7,243 nucleotides of DNA from Thermoleophilaceae bacterium (GCA_013696905.1 JACCXP010000247.1:1-7243); one strand, 5' to 3'; shown: positions 1 through 5,122, counted from the stretch's first letter. Notes: generated by a model from the sequence alone, not told the origin. Made by a program: numbers and translations.

Positions 1-606
1 ATGGAAGGCTCCGCCCGCGACTCCGTCGACACCGCCGCCGCCTGGCTGCGCTGCTATCGCTGCTGGTCGCGCAGCCTCGAGGTGCAGCTTCACTACGAGG
101 GGATTCTCAAGGTCGACCCGGAGACCGCGGAGGCCATCGACCCGGTCGAGGAGGTCCAGGAGGCGGTCGTCCAGTGCCTTGACTGCCTGCACGACCAGCC
201 CCACCTGGCCCTCTCGTTCTACGAGGAGAGCGGCAGGCGCGTGTCGCGCATAGAGGCGGTCGAGGACCGCTGGGAGCGGATGGTCGCCGGCACGCCTTGG
301 GTGGCCTCCTGCACGGTCACCGTCGAGGGCGACCAGGTCGAGACCTGCTCGGGTCCCGAGGCGGCCGACTCGCTCGCACACGGGGCCTTCGGGGACCACG
401 GCACGCGCGAGTTCTTCACGCACGTTCGCTTCCACAAGCACGAGGGGGACCAGATCGCGATCCACATGCTGATCGAGCTCTACGCCCGCTCGGCCGAGGA
501 GGCCGCCGACGTGCTCGAGTCGGCATCGCGCGGCACGCTCGCGATCACCTCGCTCGCCGAGGAGTCCCGCCCCCCCGCCGCCGCCGGCACCGACGACCCT
601 CACTGA
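1..606 (+). CDS. Hypothetical protein with two CxxC knuckles (5' end may lie outside the window)
   Basis: I do not recognise the family. The reading frame is open from the first base, which happens to be an ATG, so the true start could be upstream; as read it is 201 aa and ends in TGA at 604-606. It is acidic and soluble, with no membrane segment. Two CxxC pairs stand out, C18/C21 (CYRC) and C59/C62 (CLDC), separated by a stretch that looks like beta strands (residues 26-38) followed by an acidic helix. This spacing would suit a zinc ribbon or other four-cysteine metal site. The second half (about 98-185) contains a histidine-rich patch (FTHVRFHKHEGDQIAIH, 139-155) and an Ala/Glu helix. The C-terminus is a low-complexity Pro/Ala tail. 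The next gene starts 8 nt downstream in the same direction, so they are probably co-transcribed. Being a real gene is well supported by codon use and the tight spacing; metal binding is inference. Confidence 0.75.
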   Translation: MEGSARDSVDTAAAWLRCYRCWSRSLEVQLHYEGILKVDPETAEAIDPVEEVQEAVVQCLDCLHDQPHLALSFYEESGRRVSRIEAVEDRWERMVAGTPWVASCTVTVEGDQVETCSGPEAADSLAHGAFGDHGTREFFTHVRFHKHEGDQIAIHMLIELYARSAEEAADVLESASRGTLAITSLAEESRPPAAAGTDDPH

Positions 607-614
607 GGCCCGGC

Positions 615-1379
615 GTGAGCGCCAGGCGTGGAGTGTTCGTGGCCCCCTTCGACGAGCTCGCCGACCCGCGCCTTGTGGCCGGCCTTGCCGCGCGCGCCGA
701 GGAGCGCGGGTGGGATGGCCTCTTCCTGTGGGATCACATCCGCTACTCCGCGCCGACGCGGGATGTCGCCGACCCCTGGATCGCGCTCAGCGCCGCGGCG
801 TGCGCGACCGAGCGCCTGGTGCTCGGACCGCTCGTGACGCCGCTTGCGCGCCGGCGCGTTCAGAAGCTGGCGCGCGAGACGGTCACGCTCGACCGGCTCA
901 GCGACGGCCGTCTCGTGCTGGGCGCGGGCCTTGGCAGCGACCGCCACGGCGAGCTTGGGCCCTTCGGCGACGCGGAGGATCCACGCGAGCGCGCGCGCCT
1001 GCTCGACCAGGGGCTCGAGCGGCTTGCCCTGCTGTGGGGATCCGACTTCCAGCCGCCGCCCGTGCAGCGTCCGCGAATCCCGATCTGGCTCGCCGCCCGC
1101 TGGCCGGCGCGGCGCCCGGTGCGGCGGGCCGCCCGCTGGGACGGGCTCTTCCCAATCGACCTTCCGGGGCCGGACGCGCTCGCCGAGCTGGCCGGCGAGG
1201 TCGACGAGCAGCGCGGCTCGGGGGAGGCGGCGTTCGACCTCGTGGTGACCAATCCGGTCGGCGTGGACCCGCGGCCGTGGGAGGCCGCGGGCGCCACCTG
1301 GTGCCTCACGGGCTTCGGCGCGCAGCCGACCCGCCGAGAGGTGCAGGAGGCGATCGACGCCGGGCCGGACGTGGGCTGA
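615..1379 (+). CDS. LLM-class (luciferase-like) flavin-dependent oxidoreductase, short form
   Basis: The protein resembles the bacterial luciferase-like monooxygenase superfamily, cytosolic TIM-barrel enzymes that use FMN or coenzyme F420; the substrate cannot be told. I chose the GTG at 615 because GAGG (605-608) sits 6 nt before it and overlaps the stop of the preceding gene, and because homology-like sequence begins at once (VFVAPFDELADPRLVAGLA). That gives 254 aa. Family hallmarks seen are the N-terminal strand and helix, then RGWDGLFLWDHI (about 31-42), the RETVTLDRLSDGRLVLGAG segment (about 88-106), PRIPIWLA (about 153-160) and RRAARWDGLFPID (about 170-182). Members usually run 280-340 aa. 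Here the loop between LLWGSDF and PPPVQRPRIPIW appears shortened, where relatives carry the 'GEHY...' segment, and the C-terminal part is also brief. The same frame is open further upstream inside the previous gene, but that part is Arg/Gly/Pro-rich noise. It is the second gene of a two-gene operon. Confidence 0.85.
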   Translation: MSARRGVFVAPFDELADPRLVAGLAARAEERGWDGLFLWDHIRYSAPTRDVADPWIALSAAACATERLVLGPLVTPLARRRVQKLARETVTLDRLSDGRLVLGAGLGSDRHGELGPFGDAEDPRERARLLDQGLERLALLWGSDFQPPPVQRPRIPIWLAARWPARRPVRRAARWDGLFPIDLPGPDALAELAGEVDEQRGSGEAAFDLVVTNPVGVDPRPWEAAGATWCLTGFGAQPTRREVQEAIDAGPDVG

Positions 1380-1384
1380 GCGCT

Positions 1385-1398
1385 CGGGGACTGCCCCG
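1385..1398. terminator. Short GC hairpin between convergent genes
   Basis: CGGGG (1385-1389) pairs with CCCCG (1394-1398) around an ACTG tetraloop, in the 23-nt gap between the stop of the flavin oxidoreductase (+) and the stop of the PEP carboxykinase gene (-). There is no T-run on either side, so it would be a U-less, possibly bidirectional terminator of the kind often proposed in high-GC actinobacteria. The stem is only 5 bp, so function is uncertain. Confidence 0.4.
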
Positions 1399-1402
1399 CG
1401 CA

Positions 1403-2950
1403 TCAGCCCTTGACGGCTGAGACGATCTCGCGCGACAGCGCAGGGAACTGCTCGAGGAACTCACGGCGCTCGCGCTTCAGGCGCTCGACGACGCCTGAGT
1501 GCTCCTGCTCGCGATCCTGGGACTCGTACAGCTCGCGCGGGCGCAGCACCGGGTCGTCGGCGTGGATCCCGGGCACCTCGGCGGCGACCTCGTAGCCGAA
1601 GTCTGGGTCGCGCTCCCACTCGATCGTGCCCTCGGCGATCGCCTTGACGATCGCCGACGAGTGCCCGATCTCGACCTTGCGCGAGCGCTCGTCGTCCTCC
1701 GAGCCGCCGACCCGCCCGGTGTTGAGCAGGTAGACGTCGAGGCGGTGCTCGGCCATCAGCTCGAGGAAGCGATTGCCCTGGTGGTCGTGGTCGTCGGGAA
1801 AGAAGGGGTTGGTGCCGGGCACGCGCAGGCTCTTGCCGGCTTCGTCGGCGCCGCCCGCGCTCGTGCCCTGCGTCTCCCCGAGCATGAAGTAGGCCGCCGC
1901 CTGCTCGTCGTCCAGGCGCGCGACGGCGGGGATGATGCTCTCGTTGCGATTCAGGATCAGCAGGAAGTCGGCCGACTCGAGCCCTGACGCGTCGGCCGCC
2001 TCGATCGCCGCGAACGAGAACGTCGCGCGCCCGTTCTGCGTGTAGCTCTCGTCGAAGAAGTCGAGCTCGCCGTCGTCGTCCTGGGAGACGTTCTCGAGGT
2101 AGGCCTCGGGCTCTGAGACGGCCCCGTAGATGGTCGGCTCGTCCTCGGCTGAGAGCGCGTAGGTCTTGGCGAAGCAGCCGGCCTCGGTCGCGTAGACCTT
2201 GCCGCCCGGCATCATCGCGACGAAGTCGTCCTGCACCGGCAGCGAGCCGTTCTGCTTCGTGAAAGTGGTGGTGGTCTTGCCCGTCCCCGAGAGCCCGACG
2301 ATCAGCCCCACCTTGTCGCCGTGCTCGGTCGGGATCACCTTGCAGCCGGCGTGGAGCGGCAGCCCGCCGCGGTCGTACACGAGCTTGTTCCACATCCGCA
2401 GGCCGCCCTTCTTCGACTCGCCGAAGTAGTCGGAGTTGCAGACGCGGGTCACGCCCAGGTCGAGGTCGACGAGGATCGCGCGCTCGTCGGGGTAGCCTTC
2501 GACGGCGAGGCCGGGCGTGTAGATGACGGTCAGCTCCGGCTGGAAGCCGTCGGGGTCCTCGATGTCGAAGTAGAGCTGCTTCTGCATCGCGGCGATGTTG
2601 GCGTTCGCCTGCTCGATGTAGAGCCGCGCCGGCGTGCGGAAGTCGGGGTCGTCGCCGATGTAGCCGTCCACGACGAGCATGTCCTGCTCGGCGATGTACG
2701 CGTCCTGGAGCTCGGCGACGCGCTCAGCCTCCTCGCGCGAGATCGCCTGCTGCGAGCTCGTATCGGGGTCCTCGAGCACGAGGAAGGTCGAGGCCTTGAG
2801 GCGCGCGAGCACCTCCGTCTGCACGTTCACGTTCCCGTTCCTCGTGACCCTCGCGGTGGGCATCGCGGCGGCGAGCTGCTTGAGCTCCTCGGCGCTTGGA
2901 TCGAGCTTCACCGACTTCGCGTCCGGCAGCGGCGACATCTGCTTTGCCAT
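1403..2950 (-). CDS. pckA: Phosphoenolpyruvate carboxykinase (ATP), divergent subgroup
   Basis: The family converts oxaloacetate plus ATP to PEP, CO2 and ADP in the cytosol, the entry step of gluconeogenesis. The chosen ATG (2948-2950) has GAGGAG 10 nt upstream and gives 515 aa, close to the usual 520-540. Motifs seen: the P-loop GLSGTGKT (219-226), the metal-binding Asp pair QDD (D241/D242), the EAGCFAKT segment (256-263), LENVS (285-289) and LLNTG (408-412). By hand alignment to E. coli PckA, the equivalents of R65, Y207, K213, H232, K254, D269 and R333 appear kept as R50, Y175, K181, H200, K225, D242 and R308. Two familiar blocks differ: the GRSPKDK motif is replaced by ARLKAST, keeping only the Arg, and the adenine-side region after residue 340 is rewritten. 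Family assignment is firm; the subgroup may differ in kinetics or regulation. It is divergent from the sortase gene and convergent with the oxidoreductase. Confidence 0.93.
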   Translation of the reverse strand: MAKQMSPLPDAKSVKLDPSAEELKQLAAAMPTARVTRNGNVNVQTEVLARLKASTFLVLEDPDTSSQQAISREEAERVAELQDAYIAEQDMLVVDGYIGDDPDFRTPARLYIEQANANIAAMQKQLYFDIEDPDGFQPELTVIYTPGLAVEGYPDERAILVDLDLGVTRVCNSDYFGESKKGGLRMWNKLVYDRGGLPLHAGCKVIPTEHGDKVGLIVGLSGTGKTTTTFTKQNGSLPVQDDFVAMMPGGKVYATEAGCFAKTYALSAEDEPTIYGAVSEPEAYLENVSQDDDGELDFFDESYTQNGRATFSFAAIEAADASGLESADFLLILNRNESIIPAVARLDDEQAAAYFMLGETQGTSAGGADEAGKSLRVPGTNPFFPDDHDHQGNRFLELMAEHRLDVYLLNTGRVGGSEDDERSRKVEIGHSSAIVKAIAEGTIEWERDPDFGYEVAAEVPGIHADDPVLRPRELYESQDREQEHSGVVERLKRERREFLEQFPALSREIVSAVKG

Positions 2951-2960
2951 CGTGGCTTGA

Positions 2961-2966
2961 CTCCTC
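2961..2966 (-). promoter_or_regulatory. Ribosome binding site of pckA
   Basis: On the minus strand GAGGAG lies 10 nt before the ATG at 2950. It decides the start: a second ATG four codons later would be 22 nt away, and the frame continues open upstream for many codons with no comparable site. Confidence 0.7.
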
Positions 2967-2980
2967 GTTAGCGGCTTGCT

Positions 2981-2990
2981 GGGTCGACCC
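2981..2990. repeat. 10-bp perfect palindrome in the pckA leader
   Basis: GGGTCGACCC is a perfect palindrome located 31-40 bases upstream of the pckA ATG, between its RBS and any plausible promoter. It could be a repressor operator in the 5' untranslated region or chance in GC-rich DNA; no second copy was seen. Confidence 0.3.
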
Positions 2991-3068
2991 GGCTGACGCC
3001 GGGCAGAGCTGAAAAGGGTAGTTCTCGCCTTGGCCACAGGCGCCGGGCGGGCGGGCCGGACGCCTCCG

Positions 3069-3074
3069 TAGAAT
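3069..3074 (+). promoter_or_regulatory. Putative -10 element of the sortase gene (leaderless start)
   Basis: TAGAAT matches TATAAT at five of six positions and ends 9 nt before the GTG start at 3084, so transcription starting about 7-9 nt downstream would begin at or within 3 nt of the start codon. No -35 hexamer is visible; the place where it would sit is occupied by three GGGC repeats (3045-3056). The TAG of this hexamer is also the in-frame stop that bounds the reading frame upstream. Confidence 0.45.
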
Positions 3075-3083
3075 TCACGAGGC

Positions 3084-3755
3084 GTGCCCCGGGGACAGTG
3101 GACAGGCAGGGCCCTCGCCCGCTTCATCACCGCGGTGATGATCACGAGCGGGCTCTTGATGGTGACAGACGCCTTGCTGACGGTCGCCTGGCAGGAGCCG
3201 GTCTCGGCGCTGCTCGCAGGGCGCGAGCAGGGGCGCCTCGACGCCCAGCTCGCGATCGCCGGGCGCCGCGCCGCACGCGAGCGGCGCCGCCTCGGCCCAG
3301 ACGCGCCGTATGCGCGGCTCGCCGCGCGCCACGCCCGCCGCCTGCGCACGGGCGACGCCGTCGGGCGCATCGAGCTGCCGACGCTCGGGCGCTCCTATGC
3401 GGTGGTCGAGGGCACCGACGTCGAGACCCTGCGCAAGGGCCCCGGGCACTACCCGGACACCCCCCTGCCCGGCCGTCGCGGCACGGTCGCGGTCGCCGGG
3501 CACCGCACCACCCACGGCGCGCCGTTTCGCACGGTCGACAGCCTTCGCCGCGGTCAGCTCGTGGTGATGGCGATGCCCTACGGACGCTTCACCTACCGCG
3601 TAGAGGGCACCCGGATCGTGCCCCCGACGGCGCTGTGGGTCAAGCGGCGCGTTGACCATGACCGCCTGATCCTGAGCGCCTGCCATCCGCTCTACTCCGC
3701 CGAGAAGCGGATCGTCGTATTCGCTCGCCAGGTCGCGGTCTCGTCGCCAAGATGA
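3084..3755 (+). CDS. Class E-type sortase (membrane transpeptidase)
   Basis: Sortases are membrane-anchored cysteine transpeptidases that cut LPXTG-like signals between Thr and Gly and join the Thr to peptidoglycan precursors outside the cell. This 223-aa protein has an N-terminal membrane anchor (about 11-36), an Ala/Arg-rich helical linker (45-90), and a catalytic barrel. KGPGHYPDTPLPG (118-130) and VAGHRTTHGAPF (137-148) match class E enzymes and contain the catalytic H140. LSACHPLYSAEKR (197-209) holds the nucleophile C200 and the Arg R209. The GTG at 3084 is the first start after an in-frame stop at 3069-3071; GAGG is only 1 nt away, too close to act as Shine-Dalgarno, so a leaderless start fits better. 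An ATG at residue 19 would cut into the anchor. The last 64 bp overlap the convergent small membrane gene. The likely substrate is the LPFTG protein at 4475-5083. Confidence 0.92.
   Translation: MPRGQWTGRALARFITAVMITSGLLMVTDALLTVAWQEPVSALLAGREQGRLDAQLAIAGRRAARERRRLGPDAPYARLAARHARRLRTGDAVGRIELPTLGRSYAVVEGTDVETLRKGPGHYPDTPLPGRRGTVAVAGHRTTHGAPFRTVDSLRRGQLVVMAMPYGRFTYRVEGTRIVPPTALWVKRRVDHDRLILSACHPLYSAEKRIVVFARQVAVSSPR
3124..3141. repeat. 18-bp perfect palindrome inside the sortase 5' coding region
   Basis: TCATCACCGCGGTGATGA reads identically on both strands and lies 40-57 bases after the sortase start, within the codons for the membrane anchor. Its outer arms TCATCA/TGATGA are the same as those of the inverted repeat before the sigma factor gene at 4393-4407. 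It may be an intragenic operator, or the result of coding constraint plus chance. Confidence 0.4.
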
Positions 3756-3895
3756 TCCCCGCGTGCGCCCGCCGGTTCCGACGCGGACACGGCCGACGGA
3801 TCGCGTGACTCGAGGAAGAGGACGAGGCCGACGAGCAACGCGAGCGAGATCGCGAGCACCGCAAGCCAATAGAGCACCCTCAGGAGCACGTCCAT
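3692..3895 (-). CDS. Small single-pass membrane protein, translationally coupled to the sigma factor
   Basis: A 67-aa protein of unknown function. Residues about 4-28 (from LLRVLYWL to LVLFLE) form one strong hydrophobic helix with an Arg at the N-side; the rest (29-67) is a polar, slightly acidic tail expected outside the membrane. Its reality is supported by gene architecture: the ATG (3893-3895) overlaps the sigma factor's TGA as TGATG, and GAGGAG (3904-3909) lies 8 nt upstream inside the sigma coding sequence. Its last 20 or so codons run antisense to the sortase 3' end (3692-3755). Genes right after ECF sigma factors often encode anti-sigma factors, but this one has only about 5 residues on the cytosolic side, so it cannot be a classical anti-sigma by itself. 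It may assist or sense for the sigma system; that is inference. Confidence 0.65.
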   Translation of the reverse strand: MDVLLRVLYWLAVLAISLALLVGLVLFLESRDPSAVSASEPAGARGDHLGDETATWRANTTIRFSAE

Positions 3896-4377
3896 CAGCC
3901 GAGCTCCTCGCGCAGCTTGCGCAGGGCGCGGTAGACCCGGCCCTCGACCGTCGTCAGGGGGTTGTCTGTCAGGCGGGCTATCTCCGGCACCGTCAGGTCG
4001 GCTCCGAAGCGCAGCGCCACCGCGTCGCGCTCCTCGGCGGAGAGCGTCGCGAGAGCGCGCCCGAGCGCATCGCGATCCTCGAGCCGGTCGAGGCCCGGTG
4101 CCTCCATGCTCGTGCGTGCGCCGACCTTCTCGAGCGCCCGCCCCTCGGCGGCGCGACGGCGGTGGTGGTCGCGCACGAGGTTGAGCGCGATCGAGTAGAG
4201 CCAGGTCTTCTCGCTCGCGCGGCGGCGATCGAAGCGCGTGCGTGCGCCGTAGGCTCGCTCGAAGGTGTCGGCCAGCAGGTCCTCGGCAAGCGCCCGGTCG
4301 CCCGTCCGGTAGGCGAGAAAGCCGAACAGCGCCTGGGCGTGCTCCGCGTAGATGCGCTCGAAGTCGCTATCGCGCAT
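3895..4377 (-). CDS. ECF-type RNA polymerase sigma factor
   Basis: A 160-aa group 4 (ECF) sigma factor that would direct RNA polymerase to a small set of promoters. Region 2 spans about 8-75: AEDLLADTFERAY (31-43, core binding/2.2) and KTWLYSIALNLVRDHHRR (57-74, -10 recognition). Region 4 spans about 104-158, with the helix-turn-helix LTVPEIARLTDNPLTTVEGRVYRAL (128-152) for the -35. There is no region 1.1 or 3, as is normal for ECF factors, and no C-terminal extension. The start ATG at 4375-4377 has GAGGGA (4389-4394) 11 nt upstream. Its stop overlaps the start of the small membrane gene. The divergent LPFTG protein gene and the nearby sortase suggest it governs cell-envelope functions. No zinc-type anti-sigma gene is next to it, so its control must come from an unconventional neighbour or from elsewhere. 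Confidence 0.92.
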   Translation of the reverse strand: MRDSDFERIYAEHAQALFGFLAYRTGDRALAEDLLADTFERAYGARTRFDRRRASEKTWLYSIALNLVRDHHRRRAAEGRALEKVGARTSMEAPGLDRLEDRDALGRALATLSAEERDAVALRFGADLTVPEIARLTDNPLTTVEGRVYRALRKLREELG

Positions 4378-4388
4378 CGGCTCGCCGG

Positions 4389-4394
4389 TCCCTC
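4389..4394 (-). promoter_or_regulatory. Ribosome binding site of the sigma factor gene
   Basis: GAGGGA on the minus strand, 11 nt before the ATG at 4377. Two of its bases overlap the TCATCA/TGATGA inverted repeat, so a bound protein or a hairpin there could affect sigma expression. Confidence 0.5.
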
Positions 4395-4407
4395 ATCACG
4401 CTGATGA
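4393..4407. repeat. Inverted repeat TCATCA-CGC-TGATGA between sigma and the LPFTG gene
   Basis: Six-base perfect arms with a 3-nt centre, in the 97-bp divergent intergenic region, 16-30 bases upstream of the sigma ATG and about 68 bases upstream of the LPFTG gene start. It is a candidate operator. A lone TGATGA half-site also covers the LPFTG gene start (4473-4478), and the arms recur in the sortase gene at 3124-3141. Confidence 0.45.
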
Positions 4408-4442
4408 TCGTCACCGCGTCAGATGGGCTCGATCGCCGGTAA

Positions 4443-4468
4443 GGAATCGCGACGCTCGTGCGTATAAG
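4443..4468 (+). promoter_or_regulatory. Putative promoter of the LPFTG protein gene (leaderless)
   Basis: TATAAG at 4463-4468 matches the -10 consensus at five of six positions and ends 6 nt before the ATG at 4475, so the transcript would start at or next to the start codon. Upstream, GGAAT (4443-4447) with CGTAT (4461-4465) recalls the GGAAC...CGT pattern of ECF promoters, but the 13-nt spacing is shorter than the usual 15-17. Either a housekeeping or an ECF promoter is possible; I lean to a -10-driven leaderless start. Confidence 0.45.
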
Positions 4469-4474
4469 GCTGTG

Positions 4475-5083
4475 ATGAGAAGCTCGCACGACAACCAAAT
4501 CCCCGCCGACCTCGTTCACGTGGTCGAGCGGCTCTCGAGCGAGAAGCCGGAGCTAAGCGCCCTCGAGCTTGACCAGGTCAAGCAGCGGGCGCGCAAACAG
4601 GTCGCACGGAGGGCATCGACCCCGCGACAGAAAGGAATCGTCGTGAAGTCACGTCTAGCTATCACCAGCATGCTCGTCGTCGGAGTGCTGCTCAGCGCCA
4701 TGGGAGGCGCAGGCATCGCCGACGAGCAGAGCGCAAGCCGCGCCCAGTACGGCAAGCAGGAGCCGACCGTCGCGGTGCCGGCCGGCGAGAACCCGGTCCC
4801 CGCCGCGGCAGGCACGGCCGGCCAGGTGCAGTCCGCACCCACGCCGACCCTCGTGCCCGATCGTCCGCAGTCCGAAGTCGCCGGCGAGGTGGCCGAGGAC
4901 GAGGTCGCGCCGGCTCGCAAGGCCGATCCGGCTGACGACGTCGAGCCGGCTGCGCAGGTCGCAGCCGACGGCGACGAGCAGCTCCCGTTCACCGGCTTCG
5001 CCGCCATCCCCGTGCTGCTCGCGGGCCTGGCGCTGCTGGCCACCGGGCTCGTTCTGCGCCGTCGCATGCCGCAGGGCCTCTAG
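4475..5083 (+). CDS. LPFTG sortase-substrate surface protein with cytosolic N-terminal segment
   Basis: A 202-aa protein with an unusual layout. Residues 1-56 are charged and helical (DLVHVVERLSSEKPELSAL, then Lys/Arg-rich to about 53), looking cytosolic. Residues 61-82 are hydrophobic and end in AGIA, a possible signal peptidase site. Residues 83-168 form an Ala/Pro/Glu-rich linker likely to be extended outside the cell. LPFTG (170-174) is followed by a membrane segment (175-194) and an RRR tail, the complete cell-wall sorting signal. The substrate partner is presumably the sortase at 3084. The ATG at 4475 has no Shine-Dalgarno but follows a -10 hexamer, fitting a leaderless start. A second in-frame start, GTG at 4643 (residue 57), has AAAGGA 6 nt before it and would give a 146-aa protein beginning with a normal signal peptide. 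The N-terminal segment looks like a small protein-binding domain and could contact the divergent sigma factor; that is inference. Confidence 0.85.
   Translation: MRSSHDNQIPADLVHVVERLSSEKPELSALELDQVKQRARKQVARRASTPRQKGIVVKSRLAITSMLVVGVLLSAMGGAGIADEQSASRAQYGKQEPTVAVPAGENPVPAAAGTAGQVQSAPTPTLVPDRPQSEVAGEVAEDEVAPARKADPADDVEPAAQVAADGDEQLPFTGFAAIPVLLAGLALLATGLVLRRRMPQGL
4631..4645 (+). promoter_or_regulatory. Internal RBS and GTG start giving a signal-peptide-only form
   Basis: AAAGGA (4631-4636) sits 6 nt before GTG 4643-4645, in frame with the LPFTG protein. The peptide starting there (M/V-KSRLAITSMLVVGVLL...) has the basic n-region, hydrophobic core and A-type cleavage site of a standard signal peptide. 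The site could be real alternative initiation, or the sequence could just be the codons for QKGIV. Confidence 0.45.
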
Positions 5084-5110
5084 GCCCGAGCGAGCATCGG
5101 TCGGGCCTAG
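5080..5110. terminator. Bidirectional hairpin terminator between LPFTG and O-antigen ligase genes
   Basis: CTAGGCCCGA (5080-5089) pairs perfectly with TCGGGCCTAG (5101-5110) around an 11-nt loop, giving a 10-bp stem between two convergent genes. The left arm contains the TAG stop of the LPFTG gene. No U-run follows in either direction; a second small palindrome, GCCCGGGC (5113-5120), lies next to it on the side of the minus-strand gene. Confidence 0.65.
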
Positions 5111-5122
5111 GCGCCCGGGCCG

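Noticed and set aside
600..1403. Long minus-strand open frame across the flavin oxidoreductase gene
   Set aside because: Arg/Pro/Gly/Ala-rich translation without domains, a typical mirror of a GC-rich gene; the plus-strand frame carries clear family motifs.
2951..3370. N-terminal extension of the PEP carboxykinase frame
   Set aside because: The added residues are Arg/Ala-rich, run through the sortase gene on the opposite strand, and a good RBS supports the start at 2950.
4367..4396. Nine-codon upstream reading frame on the minus strand (ATG at 4396, TAG at 4367) overlapping the sigma start
   Set aside because: No Shine-Dalgarno before its ATG, and its first codons are the sigma factor's own GAGGGA site; likely coincidence.
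4352..4474. Upstream extension of the LPFTG protein frame
   Set aside because: It would run into the sigma gene and past the -10 hexamer; the translation is Arg/His-rich without pattern.
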